Shown piece after piece: positions 43,923 through 53,273 of a DNA stretch of 64,000 bases. This DNA is from Algoriphagus hitonicola (GTDB lineage: Bacteria > Bacteroidota > Bacteroidia > Cytophagales > Cyclobacteriaceae), in NCBI RefSeq assembly GCF_900113375.1, contig NZ_FOPC01000009.1, positions 124,001-188,000 of the forward strand, given 5' to 3'. Within the stretch, counting starts at the first letter, position 1. Each line of letters begins with the position of its first letter. Position numbers and translations under genes: made by a program. Below the pieces are notes generated by a model. It saw nothing but the letters and a program-made list of their open reading frames with translations, was not told the origin of the DNA and made no database searches.

Positions 43923-45431
43923 TTAAGCAGTCGCATATTCCTTGACCGGTATTTTATTTAATGCATCGACAAAGGCAAAAGCCGATGCCAATACGATATC
44001 CTCGTGAGAAGCGAAGCCATAGTAAGGCTTGTCTGATTTGATGACTCGCATGTGAACTTTTGCCACGTCATTGGAGCCATGAGTCATCGCCTGAATCAGA
44101 AATTCTTCCAGATCAACTTGAGGCTGAACGAGGACTTCGATAGCTTTCAACACCGCATCCACTGGACCCACACCGGTCTGAGTAGCTTTGAAGCTTTCGT
44201 TTCCGATTTTGAGCTGTACCGTAGAAGTGATTTCACCATTGGAGGAATAAGTCACCTTTTCTAATTCGATAAAATTGGATTCGTCCAGGTATTTCCCCAC
44301 CAATTCCAAGAGATCTTTTCTTCCGATATCTCGCTTAGAATCTGCCAAAATCAAAAACTCCTCATAAACTTTGCGAAGCTCTTCCCCCTCCAATTCTACA
44401 CCCAAGGCATCTAAGTGATGTTTCAAAGCGGCTCTTCCCGATCTAGCAGTCAAAACGATAGATGACTCCTCCACTCCTACTTCTTTGGGATCAATGATTT
44501 CATAGTTTTCCCGATGTTTCAACACCCCATCCTGATGAATTCCAGAGGAATGCGCAAAAGCATTTCTACCCACGATTGCCTTGTTGGGCTGTACGGGCAT
44601 ATTCATCAGCTTAGACACCAATCGACTGGTTTTGTAGATTTTTGGCGTATCAATGGATGTATGAACCGGAATGGATTTATGACATTTTATAGCCATGACC
44701 ACTTCCTCCATGGAGGTATTTCCAGCACGCTCACCGATTCCGTTGATCGTTACCTCTACCTGACGGGCGCCATGCTGCACACCGGCTACGGTATTGGCAG
44801 TGGCCATCCCCAGATCATTGTGACAATGCGTAGCAATAATCGCTTTATCAATATTGGACACGCGATTTTTTAGATCGGCGATAATTCCACCATACTGCTC
44901 GGGAAGGCAATAACCTGTGGTATCGGGAATATTTACCACTGTCGCACCGGCCTTGATCACTTCTTCGATAATTCTACAAAGAAAATCAGGTTCCGATCGA
45001 CCAGCATCCTCGGCATAAAACTCCACATCCTCTACAAATTGCTTGGCAAACTTCACCGCCGCTACTCCTCTTCGGATAATTTCCTCAGGAGTAGATCTTA
45101 ATTTGTACTGAATATGATAGGGAGATACCCCGATTCCCGTATGAATACGGCCTTTTTTGGCAAATTTGAGTGCTTGGGCAGCGACTTCGATATCCTTTTC
45201 TACCGCTCTGGAGAGCGCGCAAATGATGGGATTGGAAACTGCTTTCGAAATTTCAACTACTGAGTTAAAATCACCTGGGCTGGAAATGGGAAATCCTGCT
45301 TCGATTATATCCACTCCGAGATCTTCCAGCGCTTTAGCTACTATGATTTTCTCCTGGGTGTTTAACTGACATCCCGGCACCTGCTCCCCATCTCTAAGGG
45401 TCGTATCAAATATCCACAGCTTGTCACTCAT
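43923..45431 (-). CDS. leuA: 2-isopropylmalate synthase
   Basis: The 502-residue LeuA condenses 2-oxoisovalerate with acetyl-CoA, the committed leucine step. Marks are [20 protein letters not shown] (residues 8-27), [34 protein letters not shown] (metal site) and [16 protein letters not shown]. The C-terminal regulatory domain is present (from about residue 380), so leucine feedback is expected. It differs clearly from the citramalate-type enzyme downstream. Confidence 0.95.
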   Translation of the reverse strand: MSDKLWIFDTTLRDGEQVPGCQLNTQEKIIVAKALEDLGVDIIEAGFPISSPGDFNSVVEISKAVSNPIICALSRAVEKDIEVAAQALKFAKKGRIHTGIGVSPYHIQYKLRSTPEEIIRRGVAAVKFAKQFVEDVEFYAEDAGRSEPDFLCRIIEEVIKAGATVVNIPDTTGYCLPEQYGGIIADLKNRVSNIDKAIIATHCHNDLGMATANTVAGVQHGARQVEVTINGIGERAGNTSMEEVVMAIKCHKSIPVHTSIDTPKIYKTSRLVSKLMNMPVQPNKAIVGRNAFAHSSGIHQDGVLKHRENYEIIDPKEVGVEESSIVLTARSGRAALKHHLDALGVELEGEELRKVYEEFLILADSKRDIGRKDLLELVGKYLDESNFIELEKVTYSSNGEITSTVQLKIGNESFKATQTGVGPVDAVLKAIEVLVQPQVDLEEFLIQAMTHGSNDVAKVHMRVIKSDKPYYGFASHEDIVLASAFAFVDALNKIPVKEYATA

Positions 45432-45452
45432 ATTTTTAGGGGTTTTGGGTTT

Positions 45453-46496
45453 TTAATTATTTTCTGGTCTCAACTGACGGACGACCGCTCCGGCCTGCCA
45501 CATTTCAGATTCTCTGAGCTCTTTTAATTCCGCCTCAAGTTTCACTCTGTAATCAGATTTAGAATTGGAATCGATCGATTTCTGGGCCTCTTTACCTGTT
45601 TTTACGGATTCGTAAAGTTCTTCGAAAACCGGTTTGGTTGCGTCACGGAAAGGCTTCCACCAATCCAAAGCACCTCGCTGTGCTGTCGTTGAGCAGTTAG
45701 CATACATCCAATCCATTCCATTCTCGGCTACCAAAGGCATCAAAGATTGGGTCAATTCCTCCACTGTCTCGTTGAAGGCTTCCGATGGGGTATGTCCATT
45801 TGCTCTCAATACCTCATATTGCGCAGCAAAAATCCCCTGGATGGCTCCCATGAGCGTACCTCGCTCCCCTGTCAAATCAGAGGTCACTTCCCGGTAAAAA
45901 TCAGTCTCAAAGAGATAGCCGGATCCCACTCCGATTCCCAAAGCGACTACACGGTCTTTCGCTTTGCCCGTGGCATCCTGATAAATTGCAAAGGAAGAGT
46001 TTAAGCCCCTGCCTTCGACAAACATCCGTCTCAAAGATGTTCCTGAGCCTTTTGGTGCAACCAAAATTACATCCACATCCGCAGGAGGAACGATTCCGGT
46101 TTTATCCTTGTAGGTCACTCCGAATCCATGGGAAAAATAGAGTGCTTTTCCTGGAGAAAGGTGTTTTTTTACCGTAGGCCAAAGGGCAATCTGACCCGCG
46201 TCAGAAAGCAAAAACTGAAGAATAGTTCCGCGCTCGCAGGCTTCTTCCAATTCAAACAAAGTCTCACCAGGAACCCAGCCGTCTGCAACGGCTTTGTCCC
46301 AGGTTTTTGATCCTTTTCGCTGTCCAACGATGACATTAAAGCCATTATCTTTTAGGTTCAAAGCCTGTCCAGGTCCCTGAACACCGTAACCCAGCACTGC
46401 GATCACTTCATCTTTTAGTACATCTTTGGCTTTTTCCAGCGGAAATTCCTCACGGGTCACCACATTTTCTTCAACGTTGCCGAATTTTAATTTCAT
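45453..46496 (-). CDS. ilvC: ketol-acid reductoisomerase
   Basis: The 347-residue class I enzyme isomerises and reduces acetolactate or acetohydroxybutyrate. The NADPH loop is VLGYGVQGPGQALNLKDNG followed by VIVGQRKGSKTWDKA, whose Arg and Ser suggest NADPH. The acidic metal site lies in EVTSDLTGERGTLMGA, with NETVEELTQSLMPL later. Nucleotide gaps of 21 and 41 bases join it to leuA and ilvN. Confidence 0.97.
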   Translation of the reverse strand: MKLKFGNVEENVVTREEFPLEKAKDVLKDEVIAVLGYGVQGPGQALNLKDNGFNVIVGQRKGSKTWDKAVADGWVPGETLFELEEACERGTILQFLLSDAGQIALWPTVKKHLSPGKALYFSHGFGVTYKDKTGIVPPADVDVILVAPKGSGTSLRRMFVEGRGLNSSFAIYQDATGKAKDRVVALGIGVGSGYLFETDFYREVTSDLTGERGTLMGAIQGIFAAQYEVLRANGHTPSEAFNETVEELTQSLMPLVAENGMDWMYANCSTTAQRGALDWWKPFRDATKPVFEELYESVKTGKEAQKSIDSNSKSDYRVKLEAELKELRESEMWQAGAVVRQLRPENN

Positions 46497-46537
46497 GATT
46501 TTCGGATTAATAGATTTATTAGTTTGATTTTTAGATT

Positions 46538-47038
46538 TTATTTCAAAAGCGAATCGATGGTCAACATCCGTTTCGCCACCGCCACCCTTCCTGACCTGGC
46601 AAATTCCAAAAGTCCATAGCCCTTAAGAATCTCCAAGAGTTCCTGCGTTTGTTCCTTATGTCCGGTGAGCTCCAATACCACAAACTCAGGCTCAGCGGAA
46701 ATTACTTTGGCATTGTGCTGCCGGATAATTTTTTCCAAACCTGCTTCCAGTCTGGCCACTGGGATTTTGTATAAAGCCAATTCTTGATAAACCACCGCAC
46801 TATCCTCGTGATAAAATGCCTTGATCACATCGATGATTTTTTCGATTTGATTTACAAGCTGAATGACCGTATCCTCGCTGGCTGCTACTTCGATGGTAAC
46901 CCGATGAATACCTTCCAATCTACTTTCAGAAGCAGTCAAGGCGTCAATATTAATTCCACGTCTCGTGAAAATGATCGTGATCCTATTGAGGATTCCGATG
47001 AAGTTTTCGGTAATGACAAAAATGGTATAGCGTTTCAT
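46538..47038 (-). CDS. ilvN: acetolactate synthase, small (regulatory) subunit
   Basis: The 166-residue protein begins with an ACT domain: FVITENFIGILNRITIIFTR then GINIDALTASESRLEGIHRVTI (residues 6-50), the valine-sensing fold that activates and feedback-inhibits IlvB. A second ACT-like half follows, ending VAKRMLTIDSLLK. It follows ilvB after 12 nt. Confidence 0.94.
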   Translation of the reverse strand: MKRYTIFVITENFIGILNRITIIFTRRGINIDALTASESRLEGIHRVTIEVAASEDTVIQLVNQIEKIIDVIKAFYHEDSAVVYQELALYKIPVARLEAGLEKIIRQHNAKVISAEPEFVVLELTGHKEQTQELLEILKGYGLLEFARSGRVAVAKRMLTIDSLLK

Positions 47039-47050
47039 ATTTGGGAATTT

Positions 47051-48745
47051 TTAGGAGAGTCTTACTTCCTCTACTGAACAACCGGTAGCGATCATCGGGA
47101 ATACATTGTCCTCTTTCTCTACGACTACTTCCAAAAAGAACGGTCCGTCGTGAATCAGCATATCTTCTATCGCCTCAGTTAAGTCTGTCCTTTCCGTTAC
47201 CTTTTGGGATCTAATATTATAAGCGTCAGCGATTTTTACGAAGTCAGGATTGTCCAATTCTGTAAAGGAATAGCGCCGATCGAAAAACATCTGTTGCCAC
47301 TGCCTTACCATCCCCAGAAAATTATTATTTAACAGAACGATTTTAACTGGAGCCTTGGTCTGCATAATCGTACCCAGTTCCTGAATAGTCATTTGAATGC
47401 CTCCGTCTCCGACTACACAGATGACTTGTCTTGAGTAATCGTAAAGCTGCGCTCCTAAAGCCGCCGGCAATGCAAAACCCATCGTTCCCAATCCCCCTGA
47501 AGTCACTTGAGTCCTGGTTTTTTTGTAGTTAAAATATCGCCAGGCGATCATCTGATGCTGACCCACATCTGTGACCAGCACCGCATCGTCAGCTTTGTAT
47601 TGATTGATCTGATTGATGACTTCTCCCATTGTCAATCCTGTCTTGGTGGGCGTAATATCATGCTGCATGACCGCCTCTTTTTCCATTTTCTCCAGTTCCT
47701 TAAACTTGCCCATCCAGCCTTCATGTGTTTTTTTATCAACCGCCTCGGTCAGCAGACTGAGGCTTTCCTTACAATCACCGTGAATGGCAACTTCTGCTTT
47801 GACATTTTTATTGATTTCGGCCGCATCCAATTCGAGGTGGATCACCTTGGCCTGCTTAGCGTATCGTTTCAAATCGCCCGTTACTCTGTCGTCGAAACGC
47901 ATGCCTACCGCAATCAACACATCGCATTGATTGGTCAGAAGATTCGGCGCATAATTTCCATGCATTCCGAGCTTCCCGACAAAATTTGGATGGTCCTCTG
48001 AAAGCGCTCCAGAGCCCAATAGTGTACAAGCCGCCGGGATTCCCGATTTGTCCAAGAAAAACTTTAATTCCGTTTCTGCTTTTCCCAGCGTGATGCCCTG
48101 CCCAAAAAGCAAATAAGGTCGCTCGGCTTCATTGATCAACTTAGCAGCTTGGGAAACTACAGCTTGATCAATAACCTGGTGAGTTTTATAGGATCTAAAG
48201 CCCAAACAAGGAACGTAGTTAAATGACCCGAAATCAACTTGGGCATTTTTGGTAATGTCAATCAAAACCGGTCCCGGTCTTCCCGAACGAGCGATATAAA
48301 ATCCTTTGGCAATGGCCGGAGCAATTTCCTCTACCGTACGGACTTGAATATTCCATTTGGTACCGGGCATGGATATACCGACCACATCCGTTTCCTGAAA
48401 AGCATCCGTCCCAAGCAAATGCGCCGCAACCTGACCCGTGATACAAACCAAAGGTGTACTGTCAATCTGTGCATCCGCCAGTCCTGTGATCAGATTGGTT
48501 GCACCGGGACCGGAAGTTGCCAAGCAAACGCCCACTTTTCCCGAGACTCGGGCATACCCTTGAGCCGCATGAATAGCTCCCTGTTCATGACGGGTAAGCA
48601 CATGTTTGATCTGCTCATGATAATCATACAATGCATCATACACCGGCATAATCGCACCTCCGGGGTATCCAAAAATAATCTCCGCTTGCTCGGCTATAAG
48701 CGACCGAACTACTATATCGGCTCCTCTGATCATTGAATCCTTCAT
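47051..48745 (-). CDS. ilvB: acetolactate synthase, large (catalytic) subunit
   Basis: The 564-residue ThDP enzyme joins two pyruvates (or pyruvate and 2-oxobutyrate). It has IFGYPGGAIMPVYDALYD and the catalytic glutamate in HEQGAIHAAQGYARVSGKVG (residues 45-70), a central FAD-binding domain and the ThDP signature VVGDGGIQMTIQELGTIMQ then VLLNNNFLGMVRQWQ. FAD is structural in this family. It lies 5 nt after ilvD. Confidence 0.96.
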   Translation of the reverse strand: MKDSMIRGADIVVRSLIAEQAEIIFGYPGGAIMPVYDALYDYHEQIKHVLTRHEQGAIHAAQGYARVSGKVGVCLATSGPGATNLITGLADAQIDSTPLVCITGQVAAHLLGTDAFQETDVVGISMPGTKWNIQVRTVEEIAPAIAKGFYIARSGRPGPVLIDITKNAQVDFGSFNYVPCLGFRSYKTHQVIDQAVVSQAAKLINEAERPYLLFGQGITLGKAETELKFFLDKSGIPAACTLLGSGALSEDHPNFVGKLGMHGNYAPNLLTNQCDVLIAVGMRFDDRVTGDLKRYAKQAKVIHLELDAAEINKNVKAEVAIHGDCKESLSLLTEAVDKKTHEGWMGKFKELEKMEKEAVMQHDITPTKTGLTMGEVINQINQYKADDAVLVTDVGQHQMIAWRYFNYKKTRTQVTSGGLGTMGFALPAALGAQLYDYSRQVICVVGDGGIQMTIQELGTIMQTKAPVKIVLLNNNFLGMVRQWQQMFFDRRYSFTELDNPDFVKIADAYNIRSQKVTERTDLTEAIEDMLIHDGPFFLEVVVEKEDNVFPMIATGCSVEEVRLS

Positions 48746-48750
48746 AGGTT

Positions 48751-50430
48751 TTAAAATTTATCGGTTACACAACCTTCAGACGCAGTAGAAACTAACTGAT
48801 TATATTTTTTTAAGGTCCCCTGGAGTCCAGAGATCGCCTTTGGGGACCAGGATTTTTTACGCTTCGCAAACTCTTCCTCACTGACATCCACCGACAGCGA
48901 TTGAGCATTGGTATCTATGGTGATTTCATCTCCATCTTGAATCAGACCAATGGGACCACCATTCCAAGCTTCTGGCGTTACATGCCCAACAACAAAGCCA
49001 TGCGTGCCTCCTGAAAATCGTCCATCCGTAATCAGCGCTACGTCAGCTCCCAGTCCCGCTCCGATGATCATGGAGGTTGGCTTAAGCATTTCGGGCATTC
49101 CCGGAGCACCTTTTGGTCCTACATTGCGAATGACGATGACATCCCCTGCCTTTACGACATGGTCTCGGATCGCATCATTGGCTTCTTTCTCAGAATCAAA
49201 AACCTTGGCAGGGCCGGTAAATAGTCGACCTTCTTTTCCAGTAATTTTTGCCACTGCTCCTTCCGGAGCCAGATTTCCATTCAGAATGCATAAATGCCCA
49301 GTCTCTTTGATCGGAGACTCGATAGGATGAATGACGTTGACTTTGGAGGGTACGATTGGTGTGACATTTTCAAGATTTTCAGCAAGAGTTTTTCCGGTTA
49401 CGGTCAAGCAGTCTCCGTGTAAAAAGCCTTTTTCCAAGAAATATTTCATAAATGCTGGTAAACCTCCCTGCTCATGCAGATCCTCCATCAGGAATTTACC
49501 GGAAGGCTTGAAATCTCCAATCATGGGGGTTGTTGCATTCAGCGCCTTGAAGTCCTCCAAATTAAAATCCACACCCGCCGTACGGGCTATGGCCAAAATG
49601 TGCAGTACCGCATTGGTGCTACCGCCTAGGGCTATCGCAACGCGTACCGCATTTTCGATGCTTTTTCTAGTGATGATATCGCTCGGCTTGATATCCTTTT
49701 CGAGTAAAATTTTAATGTACTTATTGACATCCTTACATTCCTGGATTTTTTCAGGTGAATTTGCTGGATTGGAGGCAGAGTAAGGCACAGACATCCCCAT
49801 AGCTTCGATTGCGGATGACATGGTATTTGCCGTGTACATTCCCCCACATGCCCCTGCACCCGGGCAGGCATTTCGGATAACGCCATCGTAATCTTCTTCT
49901 GAAATCGTCCCTTGGATTTTTTTCCCAAAAGCCTCAAAAGCAGATACAATATTGAGTTTCTCGCCTTTGTAATTGCCCGAGGCAATCGTACCGCCATAAA
50001 CCATAATCGAAGGACGGTCGATGCGAAGCATCCCCATGACCGCCCCGGGCATATTCTTATCGCATCCGGCCACTGCCACACATGCGTCAAATGAATGTCC
50101 TAAAATAAACGACTCGATGGAGTCGGCTATTATCTCCCTAGAAACCAGCGAATAGCGCATTCCAAGCGTCCCCATCGAAGTACCATCAGAAATCCCAATC
50201 GTATTAAAAACCAATCCTGTGAGCTCTTGCTCTTGAGAAGATTCTTTAATCAGTGCAGCAAAATCATTGAGATGCATATTGCAGGGATTGCTTTCATAGC
50301 CACAGCTCGCGATTCCCACGAATGGCTGCTTCATTTTTTTATCACTCAGTCCTGTGGCATAAAGCATCGCCTTACCGGCCGGATGCTCAGGATTATCGGA
50401 TATTTCCCAACTGTATTTCTTTAGGTTCAT
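48751..50430 (-). CDS. ilvD: dihydroxy-acid dehydratase
   Basis: IlvD removes water from dihydroxy acids to give the oxo acids of valine and isoleucine. ATG 50430 gives 559 residues starting [21 protein letters not shown] longer frame to 50472 would run through the attenuator hairpin and is rejected. The Fe-S cysteines lie in [31 protein letters not shown] and the [20 protein letters not shown] block. The metal serine region is [20 protein letters not shown]. It is the first structural gene of the operon, 14 nt after the terminator's T run. Confidence 0.97.
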   Translation of the reverse strand: MNLKKYSWEISDNPEHPAGKAMLYATGLSDKKMKQPFVGIASCGYESNPCNMHLNDFAALIKESSQEQELTGLVFNTIGISDGTSMGTLGMRYSLVSREIIADSIESFILGHSFDACVAVAGCDKNMPGAVMGMLRIDRPSIMVYGGTIASGNYKGEKLNIVSAFEAFGKKIQGTISEEDYDGVIRNACPGAGACGGMYTANTMSSAIEAMGMSVPYSASNPANSPEKIQECKDVNKYIKILLEKDIKPSDIITRKSIENAVRVAIALGGSTNAVLHILAIARTAGVDFNLEDFKALNATTPMIGDFKPSGKFLMEDLHEQGGLPAFMKYFLEKGFLHGDCLTVTGKTLAENLENVTPIVPSKVNVIHPIESPIKETGHLCILNGNLAPEGAVAKITGKEGRLFTGPAKVFDSEKEANDAIRDHVVKAGDVIVIRNVGPKGAPGMPEMLKPTSMIIGAGLGADVALITDGRFSGGTHGFVVGHVTPEAWNGGPIGLIQDGDEITIDTNAQSLSVDVSEEEFAKRKKSWSPKAISGLQGTLKKYNQLVSTASEGCVTDKF

Positions 50431-50443
50431 AGGTTTTGGGTAT

Positions 50444-50475
50444 AAAAAAAGTGCCTCAACTGACTGAGGCACTTA
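50444..50475 (-). terminator. attenuator terminator of the ilv-leu operon
   Basis: On the minus strand AGTGCCTCA (50473-50465) pairs with TGAGGCACT (50458-50450) around a six-base loop, followed by seven T residues (plus-strand A run 50444-50450). It stands directly upstream of ilvD, so it would end transcription before the operon unless the antiterminator forms. Confidence 0.9.
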
Positions 50476-50513
50476 GGATTTTATTTTATCAGAATAAATA
50501 GTCTAGTGCCTCA
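50465..50513 (-). promoter_or_regulatory. antiterminator of the ilv-leu attenuator
   Basis: TGAGGCACT at 50513-50505 is an exact copy of the distal terminator arm and can pair with AGTGCCTCA at 50473-50465 instead. It starts 2 nt after the leader-peptide stop, so a ribosome that reaches the stop covers it and the terminator forms, while a ribosome stalled within the leader leaves it free. Confidence 0.8.
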
Positions 50514-50515
50514 CA

Positions 50516-50566
50516 TTAAATTCTAATGAGAATAATCAAGCTTAGCAAAAAGACCACTAGGTTCAT
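50516..50566 (-). CDS. leader peptide of the ilv-leu operon, 16 aa
   Basis: ATG 50566 to TAA 50516 encodes MNLVVFLLSLIILIRI. Eleven of 16 residues are branched-chain: five Leu, four Ile and two Val, including runs VV, LL and II-L-I. The stop is two bases before the antiterminator arm. This is the standard logic of ribosome-mediated attenuation: shortage of charged Leu, Ile or Val tRNA stalls the ribosome and lets the operon be read. The peptide itself needs no function. Confidence 0.88.
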   Translation of the reverse strand: MNLVVFLLSLIILIRI

Positions 50567-50580
50567 AAATTTCGGGTTGA

Positions 50581-50611
50581 GCAGATAAATTTCTTTTAAA
50601 TATTTTTCAAA
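50581..50611 (-). promoter_or_regulatory. candidate promoter of the ilv-leu operon
   Basis: On the minus strand TTTG (50611-50608) is followed after about 20 bases by TATCTGC (50587-50581), a partial match to the Bacteroidota -33/-7 pattern. Transcription would start about 10 nt before the leader ATG. Confidence 0.35.
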
Positions 50612-50952
50612 CTTAATTCCGAAAAACCACACTTACAATATTTAATTCGCCTTTTTGTTTATAAAACAAAATTTAAATGTAAGTAAAATAGATTTTTTCA
50701 GAATATTAATGGTAAAATGAAGACATTTTATCCTTTTTTAAAAAATTGAATTCAGGATTTAACCGTTTTTCAAAATATTATTTCGAATTTCGGTTTTTTC
50801 AATTTTTATCAATTTTCTTTTCCTTTTTAACAATGAAAAATCCGAATCGAAATCAATGCACTAATATTTTGAACTTTCTTTATAAAATTTTCAATTAAAA
50901 ATCCCAAGTTTTGCCTTTAAATTTTATCCTATTTTTGTTAAAATTTACATCT
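50612..50952. other. AT-rich divergent intergenic region between the ilv-leu leader and ispE
   Basis: Strongly AT-rich and without a coding frame. It should contain the promoter of ispE on the plus strand. I see no repeat or conserved box worth naming. Confidence 0.4.
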
Positions 50953-51759
50953 ATGATCACATTCCCAAATGCCAAAATCAATCTTGGACTTCACATCACC
51001 GGAAGGCGAAAAGACGGGTATCATCAAATCGAAACCTGTATGGTTCCGATCCCGCTCTGGGATGCCCTGGAGATGATTATTGACAAAAAGGGTGGATGGG
51101 AAAGTAGCGGATTGCCGATTCCTGGCGAGGCGAAAGATAATTTGATTCTAAAGGCGGAAAAACTCCTTCGTAAGGATTTTCAAGGCTTACCCAACCTCAA
51201 AATCCATTTACACAAACACATTCCTATGGGAGCTGGACTTGGCGGAGGTTCGGCGGACGGGGCCTTTGCGCTGAAGCTTATGAACAACCTTTTTGACCTG
51301 CACTTGGATGATTTTTTCTTGGAAGAATACGCAGCCCAACTCGGAAGTGATTGTCCATTTTTCATCGAAAACACCCCAAAAATCGCCAGGGGCCGAGGCG
51401 AAATCCTTGAGCCCGTTGACCTCTCGCTTAAGGGAAGTTATTTGGTACTGATCAATCCCGGAATTCACATCGGCACCAAAGAAGCTTACGCCGGTGTCAC
51501 TCCCGCCCCACCCAAAGTCAAACTGGAAGAAGTGATCGCCAACCGAAGTCGCTGGAAAAATGAATTGGTGAATGACTTCGAAGAACGTATTTTTAAAAAC
51601 CATCCACAAATCGCCGCAATCAAAAGTCAATTTTACGAGGCAGGTGCGTATTATGCCGCAATGTCCGGATCGGGTTCGAGTGTGTTTGGCCTTTTCGATA
51701 CAAAGCCAAGCGGTATTAATTTTTCAGGGCATTATTTTTGTTTTGAAAAAGAACTTTAA
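50953..51759 (+). CDS. ispE: 4-diphosphocytidyl-2-C-methyl-D-erythritol kinase
   Basis: IspE phosphorylates CDP-methylerythritol in the non-mevalonate isoprenoid pathway. ATG 50953 gives 268 residues starting MITFPNAKINLGLHITGRRK; a longer frame adds 14 unlikely residues. The GHMP ATP loop is PMGAGLGGGSADGAFAL (about residues 94-110), with the conserved DCPFF and, near the end, MSGSGSSVFGLF. The protein is a little short, as is normal in this phylum. A toxin-antitoxin pair follows after about 40 nt. Confidence 0.95.
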   Translation: MITFPNAKINLGLHITGRRKDGYHQIETCMVPIPLWDALEMIIDKKGGWESSGLPIPGEAKDNLILKAEKLLRKDFQGLPNLKIHLHKHIPMGAGLGGGSADGAFALKLMNNLFDLHLDDFFLEEYAAQLGSDCPFFIENTPKIARGRGEILEPVDLSLKGSYLVLINPGIHIGTKEAYAGVTPAPPKVKLEEVIANRSRWKNELVNDFEERIFKNHPQIAAIKSQFYEAGAYYAAMSGSGSSVFGLFDTKPSGINFSGHYFCFEKEL

Positions 51760-51800
51760 AAACGTATTTATTATTATATTTACCTTTAACTTCAAATAAA

Positions 51801-52046
51801 ATGGCTACGTTCACAAGTTCTCTCCCGGATGATCTCCTCGAAAAAGTTTCTTCCGAAGCTTCCAAACTATCAATTCCAAAAAATAAACTGATCGAAAAAG
51901 CCCTAAGGGCATATTTGGATTATTTGAAGCGTCTTGAATATGCCAAATCTTACAGAATGGCTTCTAAAGATCCTGAGGTATTGGAAATGGCAGAAGAAGA
52001 CATGGGAGAATACTTCAAGCAAATAGAAGAAAATGAAGCAAGGTGA
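51801..52046 (+). CDS. ribbon-helix-helix antitoxin of a MazEF-like pair
   Basis: The 81-residue protein begins ATFTSSLPDDLLEKVSSEAS, then LSIPKNKLIEKALRAYLDYL (residues 23-42), a CopG-type ribbon-helix-helix DNA-binding domain, followed by an acidic helical tail (EVLEMAEEDMGEYFKQIEEN) that would wrap the toxin. Its last 14 nt overlap the toxin gene. Confidence 0.85.
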   Translation: MATFTSSLPDDLLEKVSSEASKLSIPKNKLIEKALRAYLDYLKRLEYAKSYRMASKDPEVLEMAEEDMGEYFKQIEENEAR

Positions 52047-52365
52047 AATTTGGCATGAAAGATTAGACCCTGTAATCGGATCGGAGCAAGCTGGATTTAG
52101 GCCTGTAGTCATTTTGAGTGGAAACCTTTTAAACACCCATCTCCAGGTTGTCCTGGCAGCACCTTTGACAAGTAAAATCAAAGGATATAAAGGAAATCCG
52201 ATTTTAACACCAACTGAAAAAAATGGATTAAAAGTAGATTCAGAGGTTATGATTTTTCATTTAAGGTCAATATCCAAGCAAAAGCTCAAAACCAAAATTG
52301 GAGAGGTAGAAAAAAAGGAGATCAAACTTGCCATTGAGACCTTAAATGATATCCTTACCTTTTAA
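52033..52365 (+). CDS. MazF/PemK-family endoribonuclease toxin
   Basis: The 110-residue protein has the MazF pattern: KQGEIWHERLDPVIGSEQAG (residues 2-21), RPVVILSGNLLN, VVLAAPLTSKIKGY and DSEVMIFHLRSISKQKL. The conserved Arg and Thr of the active site are present (FRPVV, APLTS). MazF toxins cleave mRNA or tRNA at short motifs; the target cannot be read. Its 3' end overlaps the convergent eamA gene by four bases. Confidence 0.88.
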   Translation: MKQGEIWHERLDPVIGSEQAGFRPVVILSGNLLNTHLQVVLAAPLTSKIKGYKGNPILTPTEKNGLKVDSEVMIFHLRSISKQKLKTKIGEVEKKEIKLAIETLNDILTF

Positions 52366-53273
52366 CCCAAAGTCCTCACTGCTTTTCTCCGCTTATTCCA
52401 ATAATTCAACACTGGATAAATCAGCACAGAAATCAAAATAATCAACGTGCCCAAGTAAAACTCCGGAGTCATTTTTTCCTTTTCCCCAAAAATCAATACC
52501 GCCAAGACTATTCCGTAAACCGGCTCCAGATTAATCGTCAAGTTGATAGAAAATACCGTCAATCGCTTCATCAAATCTACTGAAACCGAAAAGGCATAGA
52601 CTGTACAAACTCCTCCTAAAATCAACAACCAAAACCAGTCAAAACCTTGCCAAGCCCATTGGATCCCTTCTCCTTCCGTCAAATACGCGGCATAAATCGG
52701 CATAAACGCCAAAATAAACATACTGGCTCCACTCATCTCATAAAAAGTAATCTGATAAGGATCGTGCTTTTTGGTCAGACGTCCGTTGATTACCGAAAAA
52801 CAAGCGGCCAGAAACGCGGAAGCCAAAGCCATCGCCAACCCCAGCCAGTAACCGGTTTCAAATTTGAAAATAACCACCAATCCGGAAATCACCATGATTC
52901 CCAAGGCTACCTCGTACCATTTGATCTTTGTCCTGTTAAAAAAAGGCTCCACAAAAGCAGTCCACAATGAAGTCGTCGCCATTCCTGCCAAACATACTGA
53001 TACCGTAGCAACTCGTGCTGACCAGAAAAACAGAATCCAATGCAGCGCGATCAAAATCCCCGTCCCGAGCACCTTCCACATTTCCTGTGTAGGGATCAGG
53101 ATATTTTTCTTTTTCCAAACAAAAAGCAAGGCCACGCCGATGGACGCAATCAAGGTGCGATAAAAAACCAATTCCAAAGCCGGAAGCGATATCAATACGC
53201 CCAAAATCGCAGTGAATCCCCAAATCAAAACGATTAGATGAAGCAATAAATAATCCTTGAAGCTAGCCTGCAT
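52362..53273 (-). CDS. EamA/DMT-family transporter
   Basis: The 303-residue integral membrane protein has about ten hydrophobic helices in two EamA repeats (for example LLLHLIVLIWGFTAILGVLI at residues 8-27 and LGLAMALASAFLAACFSVIN at about 143-162) and a basic tail (YWNKRRKAVRTLG). Substrate unknown; relatives export metabolites or amino acids. It starts directly after the lptG/F stop, as third gene of the tgt unit. Confidence 0.85.
   Translation of the reverse strand: MQASFKDYLLLHLIVLIWGFTAILGVLISLPALELVFYRTLIASIGVALLFVWKKKNILIPTQEMWKVLGTGILIALHWILFFWSARVATVSVCLAGMATTSLWTAFVEPFFNRTKIKWYEVALGIMVISGLVVIFKFETGYWLGLAMALASAFLAACFSVINGRLTKKHDPYQITFYEMSGASMFILAFMPIYAAYLTEGEGIQWAWQGFDWFWLLILGGVCTVYAFSVSVDLMKRLTVFSINLTINLEPVYGIVLAVLIFGEKEKMTPEFYLGTLIILISVLIYPVLNYWNKRRKAVRTLG

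Noticed and set aside
50431-50472. Upstream ATG extension of ilvD
   Set aside because: It would translate through the attenuator terminator; the downstream ATG at 50430 gives the normal N-terminus.
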